Shown in pieces: positions 34,555-45,901 of a stretch of 64,000 bases of DNA. Source of the stretch: Chalciporus piperatus (Eukaryota > Basidiomycota > Agaricomycetes > Boletales > Boletaceae). The notes under the pieces are model-generated. The model saw only the letters and a list, made by a program, of their open reading frames with translations. It was not told the origin of the DNA and did no database searches. Each line of letters opens with the position of its first letter. The stretch's first letter is position 1. Location of the stretch: contig JBBPTG010000030.1 in NCBI GenBank assembly GCA_038093975.1, positions 62,001 through 126,000 of the forward strand. Reading direction: 5' to 3'. The translations under genes were made by a program, and so were the position numbers.

Positions 34555-36243
34555 ATGCAGAATGGAAAGAAGGTTCCGGTTATCAGTGAGTATCTGCACA
34601 GTGTCGATCCAGGTTTCTCGATTCACACCACAGTCAAGTCGACACAGATCCTGGAGTGGACGATGTGATAGCTATGTCTGCATCTCCCAGTATGCTCGAA
34701 GGCCTGAGAGTCTAAATGGTCACCCAGCTTGTTGGCGCTTGCCTCCCCCGAGCTTGAGGTTCTTGCAATCATAGTTTCTTTTGGTATGTAACCCTCAGGC
34801 TAGTGGGTCATAATTTCGACATCACTCACTATCGATAGGAAACACCGATGTGCACGCCGCATTGTTGGGTCGTGCCTGTTGTCTGCTTGATGTCTACTGA
34901 TCCAACAACAGTGCAAACATTTACAAGTTGTATCAGGCTATTGGCCGTCATATCGCCGCACACCCCGAGGGGAAGGAAAATTTTCCCAATTATACCCCAG
35001 AGGTACCCCCTATTCTCGTCGTTGGTCCCCAAGGCCCACTAGAAGGAGATCCCCATTTTGCTCAGTCCTTTCATGGAAAGTGAGTCGCTTACATTGTGTG
35101 TACTCTCCTGTTTCTCATAGCCTTTCAGAGATGGTCTGAGCAACATTACCGAACGTCACCCCGATCTCAACGTCTCTTCTGCGGAGGAATCCCTCTTCAG
35201 TTCTAATTTCGTTACGACAACAAAATCAGGAGTTGAAGTCGCACGAGAACTCCTAGAATCGTGGCCGGAGAGAAGCATCACATACATTGTGCTTGGTCCC
35301 CCAACCAATCTCGCCTTGCTCAACCGAAAACACCACCAACTTGTCAAAGAGCGCATTGGTCGCGTTATCATGATGGGTGGTACTCTCGATATTCCAGGAA
35401 ACACGACACCTGTCGCAGAGTGTAAGACCTGGTTTCTACACAAAGTAACCTCATCTAATGTAATGGTTGACACAGTCAATTTCTATGCCGACCCATACGC
35501 GGTTAAGGAATTACTCTGCCCTGTTGTGCCGGGGACTGGTCTCCCACTAGAACGGCTTCTCCTCGCCACCTTAGACATCACCACCTTGCACGAGCTTCCT
35601 TTCCCCCACTACATCCAACGCGTCGACCCCGACTTCGATTCTACGAGCAAACCTTCTATCGCTTCGGGCAAGTCACCATTAGCCCACTTTACAAGCTCGT
35701 TCCTTGAACGTAGCAGAGAGATTATGCTCAGCTCCGGGAAGGACTCTTTGGAGCTCCACGACATTGTCGCTGTGTGGTGTGCGATCGAAAACCCCCCTTT
35801 CGTAGATGAGCGAGATCCGCTGATGCTTTCCTCTGGATGGGCTGCTGTTAAACGCAAGTTTGACATTGAAAGGTAAGGTGTCACTTCTACGTCGAGCTCT
35901 GTAACTAAAAAGGTGCCTTAGGTCCGGTGAGATCACCCGAGGGATGTTGGTTGTCGATCGAAGGGACGACCAGACAGCGTATGCCCCCGGTGCTAATCGA
36001 GCAGACGTCCAGGCTTTTTTGGAACAATCCCATCACGCGCATGGTCTACTCGAGTCTACAGCCGTCCCTGCTCAAGTGGCGGTGGAGGACGAGCGGATTT
36101 ACAAGGGACCAGACGGCCACTTGATGGTTCACAATGGAAACATTGGTGGATCTATGGATGTTGCTTGCATTACTCAAACGCCCGGGGCAGACGTTCTTCT
36201 CCAGTTGTTGATCGAACGTGTTTGGGGAACTGATAAGTATTGA
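34555..36243 (+). CDS. Inosine-uridine-preferring nucleoside hydrolase
   Basis: Hydrolyses the N-glycosidic bond of nucleosides in salvage. It starts M-Q-N-G-K-K-V-P-V-I and, after an intron, gives the calcium-binding signature D-T-D-P-G-V-D-D-V-I-A-M. Then come S-F-G-N-T-D-V-H-A, Y-I-V-L-G-P-P-T-N-L-A-L, V-I-M-M-G-G-T and V-N-F-Y-A-D-P-Y-A-V. The catalytic-site histidine motif is L-H-D-I-V-A-V-W. The C-terminal part ends V-W-G-T-D-K-Y at 36,243. About six short introns are needed. No signal peptide is seen, so it is probably cytosolic. The exon boundary near 34,690-34,750 is uncertain. Confidence 0.88.
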
Positions 36244-36917
36244 TGGCTATATGCGCTTTCTAAGGACCAATCTGGACTGTACTCACTGGGAATACGAGCT
36301 ACATTTGCTTCACATGGCTAATCCTCGGATATTGATGCCCAATTCAGTCGGTGCCGCGTCCGTCACGGCCAAGTGCCCCACGAGAGCAACAGCGTTCGCG
36401 AGATGGATTCGGCGCGTAGAGTAAGTTGGCATGCGGATTGTGGGCTTCCATCGGATGTGACCATCAGTCAATGGTGATTAAACGCGGGCGAGGATTGCTG
36501 CCAAGACCAGACGATTAGTGAGCCCCCCTGCGTATGTCTACCGCTGCCCAAGACAGAAGTTCAGTACTGTGCATTCGTGGGCAGAGGGAAAAGCCCTCAC
36601 CGTGCCAGCATGGATGACGTCCTGGACTTCCGCTTCGTCGGGAACCTGACCACCATGACGAGTATGACGAAATTCTGCCAAAAAGGAAAGCGTTCAACTT
36701 TGTGGGGAGTCGGGGAAAACCTTTGGGGAAATATAGAACTGCAGTTCTGTGGAATTGAATTGCATTTCCCAGTTTCAGCGGGAACGAAATTAAATTACAC
36801 TTCGATGACGTCGTCTGGAATACACTCACCTTCAGAGTATAAAAGAACGAGCCATCCCCGCTGACAACTTTCACTCACCTTTCACCCCAACGCTTCAGAG
36901 AACAATTATTAGACACG
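36244..36917. other. Intergenic between nucleoside hydrolase and SDR
   Basis: Short frames here lack motifs. The right end is the SDR promoter. Confidence 0.45.
36838..36845 (+). promoter_or_regulatory. TATA box of the SDR gene
   Basis: TATAAAAG lies 80 bp upstream of the ATG at 36,918, a strong match to a core promoter element. Confidence 0.5.
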
Positions 36918-37980
36918 ATGATGCAAGGAAGGGTATGTCTTTCACTGACGCGTCGCCCTTCCACCCAATCAACGCTCTCATAGACTGTACTCGTTACCGG
37001 GGGGACCGCGGGCATTGGCTTCGAAGTCGCTCGCGCTTTCGCCGGGTCGCGCGCCCGCGTTCTCTTGCTGTCCCGTAAGGTCGAGAATGGCGACAAAGCC
37101 ATCGCTGAGATCAAGAAAGCCGTCTCTGACGAAGCGGACGTCCATTTCATCGAGTGCGACCTGGGTAACCTCGCGAATGTCAAGGAAGTGGGCGACAAGA
37201 TCCGCGAACAAGAGGAGCGCCTTGACATCGTAGGTCAATTCTAAATTGCGTCGCTGCATGTGCTGACGGCAATTGTAGATCGTCGCAGACGCTGGCGTTG
37301 GCGTGAACCGATTCGACGTGTCCTCCGATGGGATTGACCGCCACTTTGCTGTGAATCATCTCGGCCACTTTTTGCTCATCAACCGCTTGCTCCCCTTGAT
37401 GAGGAAGACGTCCAAGCTCGCCGGTGTCCCACCCCCGCGTATCGTGTCCGTTTCCTCCGAGCTTCATCGTATGGCTCCTTCTTCCGTCAAGTTCGGTTCC
37501 AAAGATGAGGTGTTGGAGGTTGGTTCGAAGGACTTGTCCCCCGCATTGCTGTACGCCAGATCCAAGCTCGCGAACATCCTTTTCACCAAGTACACCCTTG
37601 TCGAGAGAGCGTTCAAACCTGCGGGAGATCATATTTTGGCGGTGGCGACTCATCCTGGAGTCGTTCACACCGGTCAGCAAGACCAGTTCAAGGAGGCGTA
37701 CGGTCCGCTGGTGGGAAGTCTCCTCAAGACTGTCACCGTCCCTTTTATGCGCAATGCAGAGCAAGGCAGCGTCAGTACCCTTTGGGCGGCGACCGCTGAA
37801 GACGTCGAGAAGAGCGGGGGTCAAGGCTTCTACTTCACGGACCCGGGCCAGGTGGGGAAACCGACGGCGCAAGCTTGTGACGCCCAGCTCGGTGAGAACT
37901 TGCACAACTTGAGCGAGGAGTTGATAAGGGGCAAAGTTGGACAAGACGCATTGTTTCCGTGGATCGATACTTCAGTTTGA
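36918..37980 (+). CDS. Short-chain dehydrogenase/reductase (retinol dehydrogenase/WWOX type)
   Basis: An NAD(P)-dependent oxidoreductase with a Rossmann fold. Exons at 36,918-36,932, 36,984-37,229 and 37,279-37,980 join in phase to about 320 residues. It shows the cofactor loop T-G-G-T-A-G-I-G-F-E near residue 11, then V-A-D-A-G (in place of N-A-G), V-N-H-L-G-H-F, V-S-V-S-S-E and the catalytic Y-A-R-S-K. The P-G-V-V-H-T motif follows. The N-A-G to D-A-G change at the structural asparagine is slightly unusual. The substrate cannot be inferred. A second in-frame ATG directly follows the first. Confidence 0.92.
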
Positions 37981-38374
37981 TTGTACTCGCCTTCCATCCA
38001 TGTATTGTTAGAGCCTGTTGAGAATGTGTATCATGTGTGTATTGCCAAATTGAATAAGTGAGAAACATAGAATATGCTCGGGGAATCGAAGACATAGAAC
38101 CTTTATCATTATGTATCGCTGAATGAAGATGTGAGGCATGGTTGTCGTGATATATGTCGGATCTGTAAAATCATTAAGCAAGCAAGCTTTACGCCGCAAG
38201 AAGAAACTCGTGGAATCTGGGGACGGGATAATGTCGGAGACTACATACAACACAGTTGAAGCTGGGGCGTGAGACCAGGTATGCTACATGAGGTGGTGTA
38301 CAGGGAGATGCTGGAGTGCTTGCGAATCTCAATGGCGAATGCTGAGGGCGAGTACGGAAGTGTTCTCAGAGATG
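37981..38374. other. Intergenic between convergent SDR and BUB2
   Basis: 3' regions only. No coding signal is seen. Confidence 0.5.
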
Positions 38375-39635
38375 TTAGATCTCGTAAGGATGCCGAACGA
38401 GCTCGTCGTAGAGATCTGCCGGCAGATCTCGGACAAGGGTTACAGCTATCCCGATAACGGGAACTGCCTCAAGTGGAGGAAAGGTTCGCAGGAGACGCAT
38501 GGGGCTAGGAGGTAGGATGAGTATAGTGTCTCAACGCACAGATAACACACGAAGATCGAACCTCGGTGAGTTCATGACTTCGTCACGCATGAGTAACAGT
38601 TGTGCGATAACACACAGAACGTTCAGGTGTACTCCAAATGCCAGGAGGAAGTCCCATAGCGTAAGTACCTGGTCCAATGGAGGTGTGCATGCACACAATG
38701 TGAGGACGGCTATCCCGATTGGAAACCGGTCAACATGATTCCACAACAGATATAGGTGAGAAAGGACGAACAAGGGAATGCATAGATTTCGGCGGAAAGA
38801 TTTTTCATCCGGAGATAAGCAAAAAGCTCGGGGTCCACGATTTTCAGACATCGATCAAGGAGCTGTTGAACATGCATTTCGTCAATGCAATTCAGATCAC
38901 AAAACGAGCAACGGCACCTTGAGTCCTCTGTGCACCCCCTCGAGTGTTGGTTGCACGTAGAGGGGACATGACTCTTCGATGAATTTAGCAAAGCAAAAGA
39001 ACGCTTCAAGTTCCGAGGGCATGGTGTATAGGAATGGGGCAGCAAGCACGTTCATTCCCTGGACGTATGTGAAACCAAGTTGTTGGGTCTCCTGACGGTC
39101 TGTAACCAGACAAGGTAACCCAGGTTAGCGTCCCCACCCATCATAAATGTCCAATAGCGCACCATGATTCCGCCATACAAACGCATCCAGCAACCGAACG
39201 AGCATATCTTCCCGGACACGTTCCTTGAACCCACGATCTGTCGCTAGAGTTCTTTCGCCCAGTTGAACCGCGCGGGGCATCATCATAAACGAGATACCTA
39301 CCTGAATGTATCGTTCCTAATCTTCTCCCGAACTTCACATGGACCACGAGAAACGTATTGTAGAAAGGTCTCTGCTGAGAGATCGTCAACTCGTAGAAGA
39401 ATCTTCCAAATTCGAGGGCGAAGCGTCGCGTCCTGCAAGGATACACATTAGTGAATGGTCTGCTCGTCAATGGGGTGTCGTTACGAACAATTGTAGATGG
39501 GATGCCCTCGACAAGAATCAATCGCCTGAGCTTTTTTAACCCTTCGTCAACATCTCCTGATCGTTTTGACTTTGATGATTTGTGTTGATTTAGAATCTTA
39601 GTGAAGGAGTGGGCTGCTGCTTGGTTGTTTGACAT
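38375..39635 (-). CDS. BUB2: Bub2-type TBC GTPase-activating protein (spindle checkpoint)
   Basis: The GAP subunit that restrains the mitotic exit or septation GTPase (Tem1/Spg1) from the spindle pole. It starts M-S-N-N-Q-A-A-A-H-S-F. Minus-strand exons give L-R-R-L-I-L-V-E-G-I-P, then R-P-R-I-W-K-I-L-L-R-V, R-N-D-T-F-R (arginine-finger region) and D-A-F-V-W-R-N. The glutamine-finger motif is Y-V-Q-G-M-N-V-L-A-A-P-F-L-Y. Later L-K-I-V-D-P-E-L-F-A-Y-L-R and V-L-T-L-W-D-F-L-L-A-F-G-V-H-L appear. The ending, L-R-T-F-P-P-L-E-A-V-P-V-I to the stop at 38,375, is the Bub2-like tail. The compact length of about 330 residues fits. Many small introns are needed. Confidence 0.87.
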
Positions 39636-39970
39636 GATGGTGGTGAATATTTGAATGTTGAATGTTTGGCAGTGGCTTCCTCGACACCGTCCACACACCG
39701 GTCTCCTGTGTCAGTTCCTAACTTGAATGCCTGTAGGCGCTGAGGACAACAACAGGCGTGTTACTCGCTGGTCTACTTAAGCGCCCTGGCAATCACAGTG
39801 TCAGCACCCAACCAGACACAGCTATTTCAGTACCATTGACACGACAAACCAAGTTACTGGACTCGAGCAGGGCGGGGCTAGCACTGGCGGCCAGCCCAAT
39901 ATTTAAAGCTTGCTTCTGCTCAAATCCTTCATTGCATTCTCCCTAGGTACCCTACCATCGGCTACCCCCA
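39636..39970. other. Divergent promoter region, BUB2 and AP-4 epsilon
   Basis: A 335-bp gap with a CCAAT motif joined to a TATA-like element near its right end. Confidence 0.45.
39900..39907 (+). promoter_or_regulatory. TATA-like element of the AP-4 epsilon gene
   Basis: TATTTAAA overlaps the end of a CCAAT motif and lies about 65-70 bp before the ATG at 39,971. Confidence 0.35.
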
Positions 39971-42900
39971 ATGGATGTCCCATTCATCTCGTCCGGCGCG
40001 ATGAGCCGCGCCCACTATGCTCTCGTGCGTAAAGTCGAGAGCGCTGCCTCTCCACAGGCAGCTGATCAGATCCTCCTGAATGAACTGGATGTCATACGCC
40101 GCGGTTTCCAGAAGCAACATCTGTCGATTGTACGTAGGTCCTCATGGATACATCTTGACCCCCTCCAAGTTAAGACCCTTGTAGAAGGAATGCAAGGAGA
40201 ACTTGATATTACTGTTGTATTGTACCATGTCTCTGTCGACCGCTGGCCCTGGCGACTTGGAATTCGCCTTCCCACACGCAGTGAACTTGGCTGAGCTCGG
40301 CCAGTCTCCGATGGACAAGAAGTTTGGTGGGTATCCATCTTCCTGTCTAGCCTGTAATCTAAATGAACTCTGCGTTTCATATCATAGGTTATATCTTCTG
40401 CATGGAACTAATGCCTCCGAACCACGAACTTCAGCTCATGCTTGTGAATACACTACGGAAGGTGAGGGTCACAACCTTCAGGTGACGCCCTCCGGTACAT
40501 TTCTGACTGATCCACAGGACTTGGAAAGCACCTCTGTGCCGCGAATATGCCTCGCTCTTGATGTACTCACGCAAGTACCTAACGAAGACGTCGTTCCAGC
40601 CGTTGATGCTCGTCTGCAGAGTCTCCTTCAACACAAATTGTAAGGAACACCGTTCAAGTTGACTGTGCCTTGAATACTATCTTTCATGGCTCTGCTTATA
40701 GAGCTCTTGTTCAACGACGCGCATTCATGGCGTATTATACCCTATTTCGGGAGGACACGGAACGTCTTTCGCGTCTAGAAGAGGTAGTACAGCGTCATCT
40801 ACGGGCTGAGCCTTCTGGTGCTGGGTCAGCCTCTATGGTCGCGGGAAAAGTGTGTAGACCGCGTGTTCTTCCAGTCGGTGCTAACAAGTATCCTTAGCTC
40901 AAACACTCGGAACGTCTGGGGAGGATACTAAACGCCAATTTGCAACGCCAGCATCGTGAGTCTGGCGAAACGAGTTCTGCATTTGGCATTCTTCGAACAC
41001 TTCGCAGGGGTGAAATGAAGTTAGTATGCCTACTATCTGACTTGCCGCTTGGGTTAAACGTATCATCAGACTCGAACCAAGGAATGTCTCGGTCGTCGTG
41101 GATATTATTACTCGTCAATCGAAAGATCCAATGCGAGGTAAGGGTAATCACATCGCCGTCACATCAACTGAACGTGGTGTACTAGCCGTTCTTTGCGAGG
41201 CCTTCATGCTCTTATCGACTGTTCTTCCGGAAGCCCTCCGAGAATCTCAGCTGATGGGTTCCGCTGTCGACAGCATCCGCCACCTTCTCACCTCCAGCGA
41301 CCCCAACGACCAATATCTATTTGTGTCCTGTTTGAGTTGTCTGGATCCCAGCCTATGGGCTGGAACACTCCCAGGGACAGCAGCCATTTTAGACGAATGG
41401 GAGGTCCAGGGGATTATGAGGCTTCTTGACTCAAGGGATGGTTTGATAAGAAAGACGGTAATTCGTGCATTCGATTGCTGTATCTGTTCTGACAATCAGT
41501 TCCCTTAGACGCTGACAGTTCTCCACTCTGTCGATCCAGCTATTGTGGAGACGTATTATTCGCAATCGCTACACAACTTGTCGCCCTCGCTTTCATTGAG
41601 CGATAAGAATGAATATGTTTCACGTCTGCTTGAAATTATCGACATGCAATATTCCAATGATGTAGATCAATACGCAAGGAATCTGAAGGACCTCTTTGCA
41701 GTGGTCGAAGGGCCAGGCCAGGGCAGTACAGAGTATATCCCAGTTCTCGAGCCCAGCGTCGAGCGCATCCTCACCGGCATCCAGTCAAGTACGTCCTCTC
41801 CAGCAGAATACAGGTCTGGCTGACACTCTCAAAGGAGAAACCTCTTCCAGGATATCATGTATCACTGCGTTGGCTGTATTTCTTACCGAGTCGGGGGTGC
41901 ATGTGGGACCAACACTGATGGTTGTGATGTCGGCCCTCGTATGTGAATATTGTGGCAAGCTCTCAGTATCGCCGCTGGAGATGCTCCGTGGTATAGCAAC
42001 GAGGCTAGCTTCCTATGCCGGTGAGTCCGGTGAATGATGGATTGAAAAGACTAGGGTGACACCTTTCACCCCAGCATCTGTCCAGGACGCCTGCTTGCTT
42101 ACGATGCTGAGGCTATCCGTGGAATGTGACCATGTTCCCGAGGAAGTTACTGTTGCTGTGCGGACACTGTCACAATTTGCTGGCATGCATCTCCGTAAGG
42201 TATGTTGGGTTCAATCTTGTTTTGTAAGGCCCTATGTAATGACCTTTCTAGCGATGCGACCAATTTCTGACGCTCTCGACTCAACGGCGTGTTCTCGCCG
42301 AGATTATATCCAGAGCGCCATCCTCATCCGTGTGTTGATATTCTTCGTTTGATGGTCACCGGTCGCTGACTGTTGGGAAGCTGCCGGGCTTCCTCGTCGT
42401 GCTGACTAAGTATCGGTCAAGTCCGGCCGCAACCTCGGGGTCGCCTCGGGCAACTCCCCCAAGACGCCCGGATTCGTTCGAGCTCTCTCCTCCTACACGA
42501 GGAACCACACCCTCTAGAAAGTTGCGATACGATGCTTATGCAGCTCCGCAGCCTATGCCCAGCCTCAGGCATCTCACGAGCCCACGAAGATCAAAAGGCT
42601 CCGTCTCCAGTCCAGAGGGCATGTCCAGGAGCTTGTCGCGCGCAAGTGACACGTCACAGTCGTTAAATGAACTTGCCAAGACTCTCACGCCAGGGGAGCT
42701 GACGCTGGCAGCGGCTCAAAGCCCCTTCTATGGGGTCCAGGAGGTATGATCAATCCACTGACTCCTATTGGTAGCTGAAGCAGAAATAGACCGGCAGAAT
42801 ACCCGAACCTGGGGGCCGAACGCCAGAGGATGACCTAGTTGGTGCTATTGCTGAGAAGGATTGGTGTGATGCTGATGTTATGAACAGGCGTCCCGAGTGG

Positions 42901-43315
42901 ATCTTATCGCGCTCGATTCGCCGTTCGTTGCAGAGCCTGCAAAGGACGTGCCAACGGACCCTGATTTTCAGGCTAGATGGGAATCCATGGAGAATGCCAA
43001 TGTCCGGGGTTGGTGCGAAGCCTCGCTGGATATGATCGTGAGATTGTTGCAATCGTTGCAATATCGTATGAGAGTCATTGCTGTTGACCAACCTCCGTTC
43101 GAAGGTGAGTTAATCTTGGGGTTTGGCTTTGAAGCAACAGCTGATCACTTCCTGTTACTGCAGGAGAGCTCAAGGTTCTTGTACAAGGGCCGTCGCCGCA
43201 ACAGTATGCAACTCTCCGACTGCGGGAGGGTGACGACGAGAGTTGTCTATGGCGGTTACGGTGTGACGATTTGGAGCTGCGTGCCTCCATCAAGAGATTG
43301 TTGGAAGATATCTAG
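39971..43315 (+). CDS. AP-4 adaptor complex epsilon-type large subunit
   Basis: A large adaptin for clathrin-independent sorting at the trans-Golgi. It starts M-D-V-P-F-I-S-S-G-A-M-S-R-A-H-Y-A-L-V. Exon 1 ends after H-L-S-I, and exon 2 begins K-E-C-K-E-N-L. The N-terminal adaptin solenoid follows: F-P-H-A-V-N-L-A-E-L-G, D-K-K-F-G-Y-I-F-C-M, V-N-T-L-R-K-D-L, P-R-I-C-L-A-L-D-V-L and A-L-V-Q-R-R-A-F-M-A-Y-Y. Further repeats run to A-P-S-S-S-L-P. A proline/serine hinge lies at about 42,420-42,720, and a short ear-like domain ends K-R-L-L-E-D-I at 43,315. About a dozen introns. Epsilon rather than gamma or alpha is preferred from the N-terminal L-L-L-Y-C-T-M-S-L context, but that is by memory. Confidence 0.75.
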
Positions 43316-43993
43316 GGATGCTCAGGTAAAGGTCTCGTACTTGTTGATCTGAGAATGAACCTTAGCTGTGCATTATAGACCAAGGTAATGACTCGACGGA
43401 TATCACCTTACTTATATCATGTGTTACTTCTGGTCGGCCATTGGGTCCAAATTTTGTCCGAGTATGTACCGAACCGAGTCTCCTTTCTCTTCGCTCCCCT
43501 GCTTAGTGGTGTAGTCAGCAGGAGTTGATAGGAGTGTAAGATATAGATACGCCGTGGGAATCATGCGGGGCAGGAAATTTTCGTTACAAAAATCTCTTTT
43601 GATTTCAAGCTCTCATCTGAGAAACCGCTCAATCAACTCTTCGAAACGATCTATGACAGTGAACTCGCATATTCAGTAGTGAGTATATTCTCCATTCCAA
43701 TTTATTATCAGCGTTTGTTGACCGAGATATTGCTCGCTTCAGTACACTGCGTTTCATTCACCACGTTCTCTTCGGGCCAATTGTTGTGTCTGTTCTCGAC
43801 ACCGACCGTCCTCCTTAGGATCCGCTCAGTTCTCCAGCTTGGATCCTCAGCCTTAGCCTCATCTTCTGGCTGATGGGATAAATTCTTCCGCTCCTGGCTC
43901 CGGACCTGTCACAAGTCCACAATCCAGCTCCACTATCCGAGCGTATCTTCCATTCACCGTGCCCACACTCTTCAACAATCTCATAAAATTACA
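43316..43993. other. Intergenic between AP-4 epsilon and the unknown gene
   Basis: No supported coding sequence. The last part is the promoter and pyrimidine-rich leader of the next gene. Confidence 0.45.
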
Positions 43994-45583
43994 ATGATAT
44001 CTCTTTCCCACCAATCCATCTTTCGGCCTACCAGCCGTCCTCCTTCACCATCTTCTTCCCTTGGCTCGCCCGTGGTCGCAGAGAGGGCTCGTTCTCTTAC
44101 TAGGGTGTCTTTTGGTCTTCGGCAATCTTCCTTGACGTCGGTAACCTCGCGTGGCTCTACTCCTGCCCCTCTCATCCAGGACGGGTCTTATTTGGAAGCA
44201 GTCAGTTTGCGACTGAACGAAGCGGTCTCCAAAGCGCTCGCCCAGCCTTTGGGACCTTCTTTGCCCAACGAGCTAGTGGCTGGCAGACGCCCAATCCCGA
44301 ATTCGCGTGGCCATACCTTAGGTGCATTGATTGCATCGTGAGTTGCGACTTATCTGCTGGTTTTATGTCTCTCATTGGTTTTTAGCGAGTTGCGAGCTGC
44401 CCAGGACAACTCGCACTTGTACAGGGCTATTTTGCGTTCCCTGCACAAGCCGCTATCGGTTATGCTGAGCAATTTGTCAGCTCTGTTGCTACCTTTGTTG
44501 GCATCCCCGGCATTCATACAACCACTCACTCTCCTGACGCCGATCCCAAATGCTACTCAAATGCATGCAGTGGCTCTTGCCGACTTTGCTGGGGAGCTTC
44601 TTTTGGACTTTGATGACATGTCTCTGGGCATTGACACCGAGAATCGGGTGGATGGCCTCAAATCCATCCGGACTGGTCTCGTCTCCCTGATCGGACGTGT
44701 CGTTAACTCCTTGATTGCGGGGGTCAATGCCGAATTGATGCCTCTCGTTGTCGCATTGGAAATCCCCGCCAACGTAACTTTCGACAAAGCAGCGGTGAAG
44801 TCAGGAGCCGTTCATCCCTCTATTACTGCGCTCCAATCTCTTGTTCCGATTTATGCCAGTGCACTTGCACGTTACACGACCACAGGCCCTTCGCAGGGCT
44901 TGCTTGCATCATTCTTGATCTCGATTGTATGGCGGGCACTTGTTGCCTTGTCACACCGCACAACGGTATCTCCAGCTTCCTTCGAGAAGATGGGTCCTCC
45001 GCATGGCCAATATATCCCCTCCCAGAACGCTCTTCAACCTGTCCCTGCCACAGGATTGTTTGGCCTCAAGCGACGCACTTCGCGACCGCCATCACCTGTC
45101 GTTACTTCATCCGCTGCTACCGACGCAAGAGCACTATACGATATTCTCTCATTACTTCCTCGCCCTGCCGCACACACGCCGGTCGCTCGCGAGGCGGTGG
45201 ATGAAGTATTTGTTCCTTTGGAAGCACTCGTGGCATTACTTGATGCTGCAGGCGACCCCTTCTTCGAAGCGCAGAAATCGGCGGAAGAGATTGCCGATGA
45301 AATTGATTCGCTTACGGATGACCTCCCAACTTTGATTGCTCTTCCGGTGTTGCTGCGTATGCGATGTCTCGGAGTAGCACTTAGTCCCCGCGTGGGTACT
45401 CTTCTCGACACGCCAGAGGACGAATATCGGAAGAGCTGCCTGACCGGCTTTGGCCGAGCAGAGCAATGTGGTCCTATCATCGCCCGCCGTGCATTAAACG
45501 CGATATACAGCTGGGTCGGTGGAGATCCGCCGGAGTGCATCGTGGACTGGCTGGAGGGTCGACTCTGCGAGAGTGATGATTGA
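43994..45583 (+). CDS. Unknown helical protein, basidiomycete-type
   Basis: I do not recognise this gene. Two exons, joined through an intron at about 44,340-44,385 (L-I-A-S / E-L-R-A-A-Q), give about 515 residues. The first 60 residues are serine/proline-rich (F-R-P-T-S-R-P-P-S-P). The rest is leucine/alanine-rich and probably all-helical, with A-L-A-D-F-A-G-E-L-L-L-D-F-D-D and a second basic low-complexity patch (F-G-L-K-R-R-T-S-R-P-P). The C-terminus reads A-I-Y-S-W-V-G-G-D-P-P-E-C-I-V-D-W-L. The last part looks well structured. No signal peptide or membrane helix is clear. It reads uninterrupted, unlike several genes near the left end of the window. Confidence 0.7.
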
Positions 45584-45901
45584 CTGTATGGACCTATACG
45601 CGAGCATCTGGAAATCACCAAACGTAACGCATGTTCATTTAGGATGGTTTCGCTGTATTATACTTGTGCGTTGGATTCGTCGTCGCAATCTAGAGTTTTT
45701 CTTTGTCCATCTATACATGTTTATCTCTTGCAGCTTTCTTCTTGCTTTTGTGATGTCTTTGGAGAATTTACATCGTATCTATCATGCCGTCCGGCACGAT
45801 GCAGAGAGTAATTATGTGCATCTCGGACTGAATGTCCATGTGGTCGTTTGGACGTCGACTCGAGCTACATGGTGGGTAGTACGCATACACTAATGCGCCG
45901 C
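45584..45901. other. Intergenic between convergent unknown gene and GH5 gene
   Basis: 3' regions only; short T-rich frames on the plus strand show no motif. Confidence 0.45.
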
